DNA of 64,000 nt from Nocardioides sp. JS614 (GTDB lineage Bacteria; Actinomycetota; Actinomycetes; Propionibacteriales; Nocardioidaceae): the NCBI RefSeq assembly GCF_000015265.1, contig NC_008699.1, positions 2,108,001-2,172,000 of the forward strand, read 5' to 3'. The first letter of the stretch is position 1. Each line of letters opens with the position of its first letter. The notes under the pieces were generated by a model. It saw only the letters and a program-made list of their open reading frames with translations. It was not told where the DNA came from and made no database searches. The translations under genes were made by a program, and so were the position numbers. Of the stretch, positions 14,333 to 22,564 are shown piece by piece.

Positions 14333-14334
14333 GG

Positions 14335-14820
14335 TCAGGGTCGGCGCAGCCGGAAGTAGGAGGGCGCCAGCCAGACCTTGTGGTCCTCCCCGGCGCCGCC
14401 GTACCAGTGCACCTTGGCCCGGATCTTGAACTTGCCGGCGTAGGTCCCGTAGCGGCAGAACCGGAAGTGCGTCCGGTTGCGGGCCGGGTCGGAGTCGGAG
14501 AAGAACGTCCCGGAGGCGATGGTCTCGCCGGTGCGGTCGTCGAGGAACGTCTCGAGGGTCCAGTCGTTGCTCGGCGTGGTGATCACGTAGCGGTAGGCGT
14601 AGTCGTGGCAGCCGCGGCGCAGGACCCCGTCCTTCGCGCTGGTATGTCCGTAGTCGGCCCGGTCGCGGCGCTCGTGGTGCTGCGGCTGGCCGAGCAGCCC
14701 GCCGACCAGCCCCGAGACGGGGTCGGAGGGCTCCGCGGCCAGCGCAGGGACGGCCGGGAGCACGCCCGCGGCCAGCGCGGCCGCGGCGAGAACGGAGCTC
14801 AGGCGTGTGACGGGCGTCAT
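14335..14820 (-). CDS. Small secreted protein, unknown function
   Basis: A 161-residue protein with a clear Sec signal peptide (TRLSSVLAAAALAAGVLPA, cleavage near ALA-AE at about 28). The mature part is basic and rich in Tyr, Trp and His, with two cysteines (RRGCHDYAYRY and FRFCRYG) that could form a disulfide. The segment ITTPSNDWTLETFLDD is beta-rich. I do not recognise the family. It stands alone between DUF3145 and the fatty-acid synthase operon. Confidence 0.7.
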   Translation of the reverse strand: MTPVTRLSSVLAAAALAAGVLPAVPALAAEPSDPVSGLVGGLLGQPQHHERRDRADYGHTSAKDGVLRRGCHDYAYRYVITTPSNDWTLETFLDDRTGETIASGTFFSDSDPARNRTHFRFCRYGTYAGKFKIRAKVHWYGGAGEDHKVWLAPSYFRLRRP

Positions 14821-14870
14821 GCCTGGTCCAACGCACCAGCCGCCGAGCCGTTACGCCGGCGTACGGGCGC

Positions 14871-16301
14871 TCAGAGCGGGATGTTCCCGTGGGCGCCGCG
14901 GCGGACGCCGTCGGCCTGCACGGCGTCGTCGATCGCCCGGGCGAGGGCGCTCCGGGTCACGGCCGGCTCGACGACCTCGTCGACCACGCCGATCTCGACC
15001 GCCTTGTCGACCCCGCCGGCGATCCGCTCGTGCTCGGCCGCCAGCTCGGCCTCGACCTGGGGACGGATGTCCGGGGCGACCTCGGCCAGCCGGCGCCGGT
15101 GCAGGATCCGGATCGCCGCGACCGCGCCCATCACGGCCACCTCTGCGCCGGGCCACGCGAAGACCTTCGTCGCGCCCAGGGAGCGGGCGTTCATCGCGAT
15201 GTACGCGCCGCCGTAGGTCTTGCGGGTCACCAGGGTGACCCGGGGGACCACGCACTCTCCGAACGCGTGCAGGAGCTTCGCGCCGCGGCGGACCACGCCG
15301 TCCCACTCCTGCCCGACCCCGGGCAGGTAGCCGGGCACGTCGACGACCACCACGAGCGGGACGCCGAACGCGTCGCACATCCGCACGAAGCGGGAGGCCT
15401 TCTCGGCGGAGAGCGAGTCGAGGCAGCCGCCCAGCCGCAGCGGGTTGTTCGCGACCACGCCGACGGTGCGGCCACCGAGCCGGCCGAGTGCGGTCACGAT
15501 GTTGGGTGCCCACCTGGCGTGCAGCTCCTGGGCGGTGCCCTCGTCGAGGATCGACTCGACCAGGGGGTGCACGTCGTACGCGCGCTTCTTCGACTCCGGG
15601 AGCAGCGCGGCCAGGTCGCGGTCCTCGACGTCCTCGACGACCAGCGAGCCCTGCGAGCCGAGCAGCCCGGCGACGTCGCGGGCGCGGTCGAGTGCGTCGC
15701 GCTCGGTGTCCGCGAGGATGTGGACCACTCCGGAGCGCCGGCCGTGGGGCTCGGGACCCCCGAGCCGCAGCATGTCGACGTCCTCACCGGTCACGGATCG
15801 GACCACGTCGGGCCCGGTCACGAAGATCCGGCCCTCGGGGCCGAGGATGACGACGTCGGTGAGGGCCGGGCCGTACGCCGCGCCGCCGGCGGCCGGACCG
15901 AGCACCACCGAGATCTGCGGGATCCGTCCGGAGGCCTGGGTCATCACCTGGAAGATCCGGCCGACCGCGTGCAGGGAGAGCACGCCCTCGGCGAGCCGGG
16001 CGCCGCCGGAGTGCCATAGGCCGATGACCGGGATCCGGTCGGTCATCGCCCGGTGGTAGGCGTCGACGACCACGCGGCAGCCGAGGTCGCCCATCGCGCC
16101 GCCCATCACCGTGGCGTCCGAGCAGAACGCCACCACCCGGGTGCCGTCGACCTGGCCGACGGCGGCGAGCATCCCCGAGTCGTCGTCGGGGGTGATCAGC
16201 TCCAGCGTGCCCTCGTCGAGGAGGGCCGTGAGCCGGTGCACCGGGTTGCGCGGGTCCTCCTCGCGGGGGAGCTTCGCCGGCTTGGTGGCAGTGGCAGTCA
16301 C
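14871..16301 (-). CDS. accD: Acyl-CoA carboxylase beta subunit (AccD, carboxyltransferase)
   Basis: A biotin-dependent carboxyltransferase of 476 residues, likely making malonyl-CoA for the adjacent synthase. It carries the crotonase-like N and C halves: GGAMGDLGCRVVVDAYHRA and SGGARLAEGV with VLGPAAGGAAYGPALTD (oxyanion-forming Gly pairs), and later NPLRLGGCLD, VPGYLPGVGQEW and TRKTYGGAYIAMN. The start is GTG at 16301 behind GAAAGGACAC. It closes the fabD-fabH-acpP-fabF-accD operon, the place occupied by accD6 in mycobacteria. Biotin carboxylase and BCCP partners are not in the window. Confidence 0.92.
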   Translation of the reverse strand: MTATATKPAKLPREEDPRNPVHRLTALLDEGTLELITPDDDSGMLAAVGQVDGTRVVAFCSDATVMGGAMGDLGCRVVVDAYHRAMTDRIPVIGLWHSGGARLAEGVLSLHAVGRIFQVMTQASGRIPQISVVLGPAAGGAAYGPALTDVVILGPEGRIFVTGPDVVRSVTGEDVDMLRLGGPEPHGRRSGVVHILADTERDALDRARDVAGLLGSQGSLVVEDVEDRDLAALLPESKKRAYDVHPLVESILDEGTAQELHARWAPNIVTALGRLGGRTVGVVANNPLRLGGCLDSLSAEKASRFVRMCDAFGVPLVVVVDVPGYLPGVGQEWDGVVRRGAKLLHAFGECVVPRVTLVTRKTYGGAYIAMNARSLGATKVFAWPGAEVAVMGAVAAIRILHRRRLAEVAPDIRPQVEAELAAEHERIAGGVDKAVEIGVVDEVVEPAVTRSALARAIDDAVQADGVRRGAHGNIPL

Positions 16302-16327
16302 AGTGGTCCGTGTCCTTTCGGGGCGGC

Positions 16328-17578
<1,251 letters not shown>

Positions 17579-17603
17579 GCTGCTCCTTGAGTTCCGGGCG
17601 GCC

Positions 17604-17849
17604 TCAGGCCTGGGCGCGCTCGATGAACGCGACGGCGTCGCCGACGGTCTTGAGGTTCTTGACCTCGTCGTCGGGGATCGACACGCCGAACTTCTCCTCG
17701 GCCGCGACGACCACCTCGACCATGGACAACGAGTCCACGTCCAGGTCGTCGACGAAGGACTTGTCGAGCTGGACGTCGTCGGCGTCGATGCCGGCGACCT
17801 CGTTGACGATGTCAGCGAGGTCGGCGCGGATCTCTTCGGTCGTTGCCAT
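17604..17849 (-). CDS. acpP: Acyl carrier protein
   Basis: An 81-residue acidic four-helix carrier protein. The phosphopantetheine serine is in DDLDVDSLSMVEVV (DSL motif, about residue 40). It carries growing acyl chains between the enzymes of this operon and sits between fabH and fabF. Confidence 0.97.
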   Translation of the reverse strand: MATTEEIRADLADIVNEVAGIDADDVQLDKSFVDDLDVDSLSMVEVVVAAEEKFGVSIPDDEVKNLKTVGDAVAFIERAQA

Positions 17850-17882
17850 CGGGGTACTGCCTTTCGGTTGGGTTGCTGGGAA

Positions 17883-18887
17883 CTACGGGACGATGACGAC
17901 CTGCGCGGCGTACGCGAGGCCGGCACCGAAGGCGATCAGGAGGGCCTTGTCGCCGCTGCGCGCCTCGCCCTCCTCGATCATCCGGTCGAGGGCGAGCGGG
18001 ATGGAGGCGGCCGAGGTGTTGCCCTGCTCGGCGATGTCGCGGGCGATCTTGACCCGCTCGGGCAGCTTCATGGCCCGCGCCATGGCGTCGGTGATCCGCA
18101 TGTTGGCCTGGTGGGGGACGAACACGTCGAGGTCGTCGATGCCGATGCCGGCACGGTCGAGCGCGAGCTGGCCGATCTTCGCCATCGAGTACGACGCCCA
18201 GCGGAACACCGCGTTGCCCTGCATGACCAGGTGCGGCATCTCGGGGCGCTCGCTGGCCACGACGTCGCGCCAGTCCTCGCGCTGGCGGATCAGCTCGAAC
18301 TGCTCGCCGTCCGAGCCCCAGACGACCGGGCCGATGCCGGGGGCGTCGGTGGGGCCGACCACCGCGGCGCCGGCGCCGTCGGCGAAGATGAAGGCGGTGC
18401 CGCGGTCGCCGACGTCGGTGAGGTCGGAGAGCCGCTCGACGCCGATCACGAGCACGTGCCCGGCGCTGCCGCCACGGATCATGTCGGCCGCCATCGCGAC
18501 CCCGTGGCAGAAGCCCGCGCACGCGGCGGAGATGTCGAACGCGGCGGCCTGGTCGGTGCCGAGCTCGTAGGCGATCGCGGTCGCGATGGCCGGCGTCTGG
18601 ATCATGTGGGTGACGGTCGCGACGATCACGCAGTCGATCTGCCGGGGGTCGACCGAGGCGCGCTCGAGCGCCTTGCGCGCGGCCGCGACCGACATCACCT
18701 GCACGGTCTCCTCGGGCGTCGCCCAGCGGCGCTGCTTGATGCCGGAGCGCTGCTGGATCCACTCGTCGCTGGAGTCGATCGCCTCGACGACGTCGGCGTT
18801 GGGGATCACCCGGGACGGCCGGTAGGAGCCGACGCCGAGGATCCCGGCGTGCCGGGCCCCCTCGGCCTGCTCGATGATCGTGGCCAT
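17883..18887 (-). CDS. fabH: Beta-ketoacyl-ACP synthase III
   Basis: Initiates fatty-acid synthesis by condensing acyl-CoA with malonyl-ACP; 334 residues. The triad is Cys in ISAACAGFCHG, His in VFVPHQANMRI and Asn in QGNTSAASIPLAL. ATG at 18887 overlaps the fabD stop codon (TGATG), showing translational coupling; the longer upstream frame would lie inside fabD. Whether it prefers acetyl- or branched-chain starters cannot be judged by eye. Confidence 0.95.
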   Translation of the reverse strand: MATIIEQAEGARHAGILGVGSYRPSRVIPNADVVEAIDSSDEWIQQRSGIKQRRWATPEETVQVMSVAAARKALERASVDPRQIDCVIVATVTHMIQTPAIATAIAYELGTDQAAAFDISAACAGFCHGVAMAADMIRGGSAGHVLVIGVERLSDLTDVGDRGTAFIFADGAGAAVVGPTDAPGIGPVVWGSDGEQFELIRQREDWRDVVASERPEMPHLVMQGNAVFRWASYSMAKIGQLALDRAGIGIDDLDVFVPHQANMRITDAMARAMKLPERVKIARDIAEQGNTSAASIPLALDRMIEEGEARSGDKALLIAFGAGLAYAAQVVIVP

Positions 18888-20086
18888 CAGGCTCCTCCCT
18901 CGGGGTGCAGACGCAGCAGTGGTTGGCCCGGCGAGACCAGGTCGCCGTCCTCGACGAGCCACTCGACGACGGTGCCGCCGTGCGCCGCGGTGATCCGGCT
19001 GCGGTCGCGCAGGCTGGCGACCTCGCCGATGGCCGCGCCCGGCACGAGCACGTCGGTGCCGGCGGCGGCGCCGTCCTGGTGGAAGGTGCCCTTGGCGGGT
19101 GAGACCACCATCCGCCAGGTCGGGCTGATGCCGAGGCCGGAGGACTCGCCGTGCTTGGCGCAGAACGCGCGGGCGTCGTCGAGCTGGTCAGGAGTCTTGA
19201 GCGCGAACGTCTCGACCCCGCGCAGGGCACTCCCCGAAAATCGGCGCCGTGCGATCCCGGTCAGCGTCCCGGCCGGCGGCATCTCGAGGATGCCGGTCAC
19301 GCCGAGGTCCTCCATGGTCTCCAGGCACAGGTCCCAACGCACCGGGCTGGCGATCTGGCCGACGATCCGGGCCAGCACGTCGCGGCCGTCGTGGACGACC
19401 CGGCCGTCGCGGTTGGAGATCACCCGGGTGCGCGGGTCGTGCACCGAGACCGAGCGGGCCAGCGCGGCCAGGTGGCCGACCGCGGGCTCCATGTGGTGGG
19501 TGTGGAAGGCGCCGGCGACGCTCAGCGGCATCAACCGGGCCTTCGCCGGCGGGTGCGCGGCGAGGGCCTCGAGCTGCTCGAGGGTGCCGGCGGCGACCAG
19601 CTGGCCGGCAGCGTTGTCGTTCGCCGGGGTCAGGCCGTGCTCGGCCAGGGCCGCGAGGACCTCGTCCCGGTCGCCACCAAGGACGGCGGTCATGCCGGTC
19701 GGGGTCGCCGCGGCCGCCCGCGCCATCGCGTTGCCGCGTTCGCGGACCAGGACCATGGCCTGCTCGGCGGTGATCACCCGGGCGCCCGCCGCCGCCGCGA
19801 TCTCGCCCACGCTGTGGCCCGCAACGGCGCCGACCTGCTCGAAGGCGTCGGCCGGGCTCGGGAACAGCTCCAGGGCCGCCACGAGGCCGGTCGCGACGAG
19901 CAGCGGCTGGGCGATCTCGGTCGCGCGGATCGTCTCCGCGTCGGCCTCGGTGCCGTAGTGGGCCAGGTCGAGGCCCGCGACGGTCGAGAGCCAGGCGAAC
20001 CGGGAGGCGAACGTCGGGTCCTCGAGCCACGGCCGGAGGAAGCCGGGGGACTGGGCACCCTGGCCGGGAGCGACGATGACGAGCAC
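18887..20086 (-). CDS. fabD: Malonyl-CoA:ACP transacylase with extra C-terminal barrel-sandwich domain
   Basis: Loads malonate onto ACP. Residues 1-310 form a normal FabD with APGQGAQ at the N-terminus, the nucleophile in GHSVGE (Ser92) and the catalytic His in AGAFHTHHM (195-198). Residues about 322-399 are an addition: a lipoyl/biotinyl-like barrel-sandwich hybrid (VSPAKGTFHQDG, DVLVPGAAIGEVASL, HGGTVVEWLVEDGDLVSPGQPLLRL). The modifiable lysine of the usual AMKM hairpin is missing; the tip reads SLRDRSRITAAHGG. The start is GTG at 20086. It heads the operon after fasR and overlaps fabH by one base. Confidence 0.93.
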   Translation of the reverse strand: MLVIVAPGQGAQSPGFLRPWLEDPTFASRFAWLSTVAGLDLAHYGTEADAETIRATEIAQPLLVATGLVAALELFPSPADAFEQVGAVAGHSVGEIAAAAGARVITAEQAMVLVRERGNAMARAAAATPTGMTAVLGGDRDEVLAALAEHGLTPANDNAAGQLVAAGTLEQLEALAAHPPAKARLMPLSVAGAFHTHHMEPAVGHLAALARSVSVHDPRTRVISNRDGRVVHDGRDVLARIVGQIASPVRWDLCLETMEDLGVTGILEMPPAGTLTGIARRRFSGSALRGVETFALKTPDQLDDARAFCAKHGESSGLGISPTWRMVVSPAKGTFHQDGAAAGTDVLVPGAAIGEVASLRDRSRITAAHGGTVVEWLVEDGDLVSPGQPLLRLHPEGGA

Positions 20087-20151
20087 CCGTCCACTGTGCC
20101 GGGAAGCTGGGGCCGACCTGGCCTCCGGCCCGCACCAATCGGTCGGCGATC

Positions 20152-20172
20152 CTTTGTGGGGTTCCTACAAAG
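20152..20172. promoter_or_regulatory. Candidate FasR operator upstream of fabD
   Basis: CTTTGTGGG, GTT, CCTACAAAG forms an inverted repeat of nine base pairs with one mismatch and a 3-bp centre. It overlaps the fasR stop codon and lies 66-86 bp upstream of the fabD start. FasR-type PucR activators are known to control the fab operon in Streptomyces; assigning this palindrome to FasR is inference. Confidence 0.5.
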
Positions 20173-21376
20173 ACGCCTCAGGTGTGCGGGCGCTGCGGCC
20201 GGACTGGCGGCCGAGCACGAGGGCGATCTCCAGGGTGAAGGCGTCCCGCGCCCGGCCGGGGGCGAGGCCGGTGAGCTCGGCGACCTGGCGCAGCCGGTAG
20301 CGCACCGTGTTCGGGTGGACGAACAGGGCGCGCGCGGTGGCCTCGATCGAGGAGCCGTGCTGGTAGTAGGCGCCGATGGTCTCGATCAGGGTGCCGCGGG
20401 CCCGGACCAACGGCAGGTACACCTCGTCGACCAGGTGCCGGCGCGCGTGGCCGTCGCCGGCGAGCACCCGTTCGGGGAGCAGGTCGGCGCTGCGCACCGG
20501 ACGCGGCGCCTCGGGCCAGCCGGGCGCGGCGCGGTGGGCGGACAGGGCCGCCCGGGCCGAGACGTGGGCCTGCGCGAGGTCGGCCGCGACCGGGCCGACG
20601 ACCACGGGCCCCTCGCCGAACAGGTCGCTGACCGCCTCGGCGGCCGCCCGCGGCTCGCCGACGCCGCCGAGCAGGACGACCAGCCGGTCACCCTGCACCG
20701 CGCACAGGGCGTCCATCCCGGCCGCCCGGGCCACCCGGCGTACCTCGTCGAACGTGTCGGACTCGCTGCGCGCACCGGGCACGCTGCCGAGGACCACCGC
20801 CACGTCCCCGCGGGCCGCCCAGCCCAGGGCGCTGGCGCGGGAGAGCAGCGCCTCGTCGGCCTCCGAACGGAGCACGGCGTCGACGACCAGGGCCTCCAGC
20901 CGGGCGTCCCAGGCGCCGCGCACCTCCGCGGCCCGCGCGTAGACCTCGGCGGTCGCGAAGGCCACCTCGCGGGCGTAGCGGAGCACCGCCGCCCGCACGT
21001 CGGCCGCGTCGGCCGGGTCGAGCAGCTGCTCGACGTTCGACTCCACGACCTCGATCGAGAGCCGCACCAGGTCGACGGTCTGCTGGAGGTTGATCACGCC
21101 CGCGAGGGCGCGCGGGGCGGCGCCGAAGACGGAGGCGACCATCTCGGTGGAGCCGGGCGCGGGCTGGTCCACGGCCTGGCGGTACCAGTCGACGAAGCCG
21201 CGGATACCGGCCTGGACGATCATGCCGACCCAGGAGCGGTCCTCGGCGCTCAGGTCGCGGAACCATGGCATGTCCTGCTCCATGCGGGCCATGGCGGCGG
21301 TGCTCAGCGCCCCGGTCGCGCGCTGGAGCGCGTCGGCGGCCCGGCGGTGCGGGCCGGCGCCCTGCCCTGGATTCAC
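20165..21376 (-). CDS. fasR: PucR-type transcriptional regulator, FasR-like
   Basis: A 403-residue regulator whose C-terminus carries the PucR/CdaR helix-turn-helix (SIEATARALFVHPNTVRYRLRQVAELTG). A central GGDEF-like/sensory region (residues about 170-290) precedes it. Its place directly upstream of fabD on the same strand matches FasR (SCO2386) of Streptomyces coelicolor, an activator of fatty-acid synthase genes. It is a different family from the TetR-type FasR of mycobacteria. The start is GTG at 21376. The 78-bp gap to fabD holds the candidate operator. The ortholog call is from family and synteny. Confidence 0.85.
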   Translation of the reverse strand: MNPGQGAGPHRRAADALQRATGALSTAAMARMEQDMPWFRDLSAEDRSWVGMIVQAGIRGFVDWYRQAVDQPAPGSTEMVASVFGAAPRALAGVINLQQTVDLVRLSIEVVESNVEQLLDPADAADVRAAVLRYAREVAFATAEVYARAAEVRGAWDARLEALVVDAVLRSEADEALLSRASALGWAARGDVAVVLGSVPGARSESDTFDEVRRVARAAGMDALCAVQGDRLVVLLGGVGEPRAAAEAVSDLFGEGPVVVGPVAADLAQAHVSARAALSAHRAAPGWPEAPRPVRSADLLPERVLAGDGHARRHLVDEVYLPLVRARGTLIETIGAYYQHGSSIEATARALFVHPNTVRYRLRQVAELTGLAPGRARDAFTLEIALVLGRQSGRSARTPEASL

Positions 21377-21509
21377 CGTCCGAGGCTAGTGGAGTGCTCC
21401 GACGGACGTAAAACCCCGGTAAATCAAGGCGATCCGGCTCCCGCGGCGGCGATCGGCGTGGTTGAATCGCGGCCTACGTCCACATGGGCCCGCGTGGGGA
21501 GGCGCCGTG

Positions 21510-22451
21510 GTGAGCAAGCGGTACGACGTCGAGTTCGTGACCATCCACGGCTACCGGCGCGCCTACGTGAAGGCCGGCAGCGGCCCGGTCGTCCTGCTGC
21601 TGCACGGGCTGGGCTGCGACCACACGACGTGGGAGCCGGTCATCGAGGCGCTCAGCCGCCGCTACACGGTGATCGCCCCGGACCTGCTCGGCCACGGCCG
21701 GTCCGACAAGCCCCGAGCCGACTACACGCTCGGCGGCTACGCCAACGGCATGCGGGACCTGCTGACCGTGCTCGGCATCGACAAGGTGACCGTGATCGGG
21801 CACAGCTTCGGCGGCGGGGTCGCGATGCAGTTCGCCTACCAGTACCCCGAGCGCACCGAGCGGCTGATGCTGGTCGCCTCCGGAGGTCTCGGGCCCGAGG
21901 TGTCGCCCGGCATCCGCGCGATCAGCACCCCGGGCTTCCACCAGGTGATGGGCTTGCTGACCTTGCCCGGCGTACGCCACCTCGGCATGGCGGGCCTGCG
22001 CACGGTGGCCAAGGGCCCGTGGAGGCTGACCCGCGACCTGGACGAGGTCGCCGACATCTACGACACGTTCAAGGACCCGCAGGCCCGGCACGCGATCCGG
22101 CACGTCGTGCGGGCCGTCGTCGACTGGCGCGGCCAGATCGTGACGATGACGGACCGGGCCTACCTCACCGAGGAGATGCCGATGTGGGTCGTCTGGGGCC
22201 GCGACGACCGGGTCATCCCGGTGCGGCACGCGAACACCGCCGCCGCCCTGGCCCCGAATGCCCGCGTCGAGGTGATCCCGGACGCCGGCCACTTCCCGCA
22301 CAAGGACCACCCGCACCGCTTCGCCCGGATCGTGCAGGACTTCATCCGCTCCACCGAGCCGGCCAAGTACTCCCGCGCCCGGTTCCGCTCCCTGCTCCGC
22401 TCCGGCGGCACCGCCCCGCGCCTGCGCTCGGTCTCCTCCGACACGGCGTAG
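21510..22451 (+). CDS. Alpha/beta-hydrolase fold protein
   Basis: A 313-residue hydrolase with LLLHGLGCDHTTWEPV (oxyanion hole), nucleophile elbow VIGHSFGGGVAMQ, acid in WGRDDRVIP and His in DAGHFPHKDHP. There is no signal peptide, and it has an Arg/Ser-rich tail. GTG at 21510 sits seven bases after GGGGAGG; GTG at 21507 is the alternative. It is divergent from fasR. Resemblance is to epoxide-hydrolase and haloalkane-dehalogenase-like actinobacterial hydrolases, but the substrate is unknown. Confidence 0.82.
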   Translation: MSKRYDVEFVTIHGYRRAYVKAGSGPVVLLLHGLGCDHTTWEPVIEALSRRYTVIAPDLLGHGRSDKPRADYTLGGYANGMRDLLTVLGIDKVTVIGHSFGGGVAMQFAYQYPERTERLMLVASGGLGPEVSPGIRAISTPGFHQVMGLLTLPGVRHLGMAGLRTVAKGPWRLTRDLDEVADIYDTFKDPQARHAIRHVVRAVVDWRGQIVTMTDRAYLTEEMPMWVVWGRDDRVIPVRHANTAAALAPNARVEVIPDAGHFPHKDHPHRFARIVQDFIRSTEPAKYSRARFRSLLRSGGTAPRLRSVSSDTA

Positions 22452-22460
22452 GCGCGGCGG

Positions 22461-22550
22461 CGGTTTCCCCGGTTACCCGGGGAAACCGGAACTGTTGGGC
22501 CGAAGTTTCGGGCCAGAAGTTCCAACTTCCCCGGTGAACCGGGGAAACCG
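22461..22550. repeat. Dispersed palindromic element, copy A
   Basis: A 90-bp element of two short hairpins (CGGTTTCCCCGG...CCGGGGAAACCG, and TTCCCCGGTGAACCGGGGAA) flanking a central stem around GGGCCGAAGTTTCGGGCC. It lies between the convergent 3' ends of the hydrolase gene and aceE. Near-identical copies are at 47120-47209 and 50743-50810. It probably folds as a bidirectional terminator-like structure. Confidence 0.85.
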
Positions 22551-22564
22551 CCAACGCGGAGCGA

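Noticed and set aside
19151..22537. 1,128-codon open frame on the plus strand across fabD and fasR
   Set aside because: Lies antisense to well-supported fabD and fasR and then runs out of frame through the hydrolase gene; no recognisable domain.
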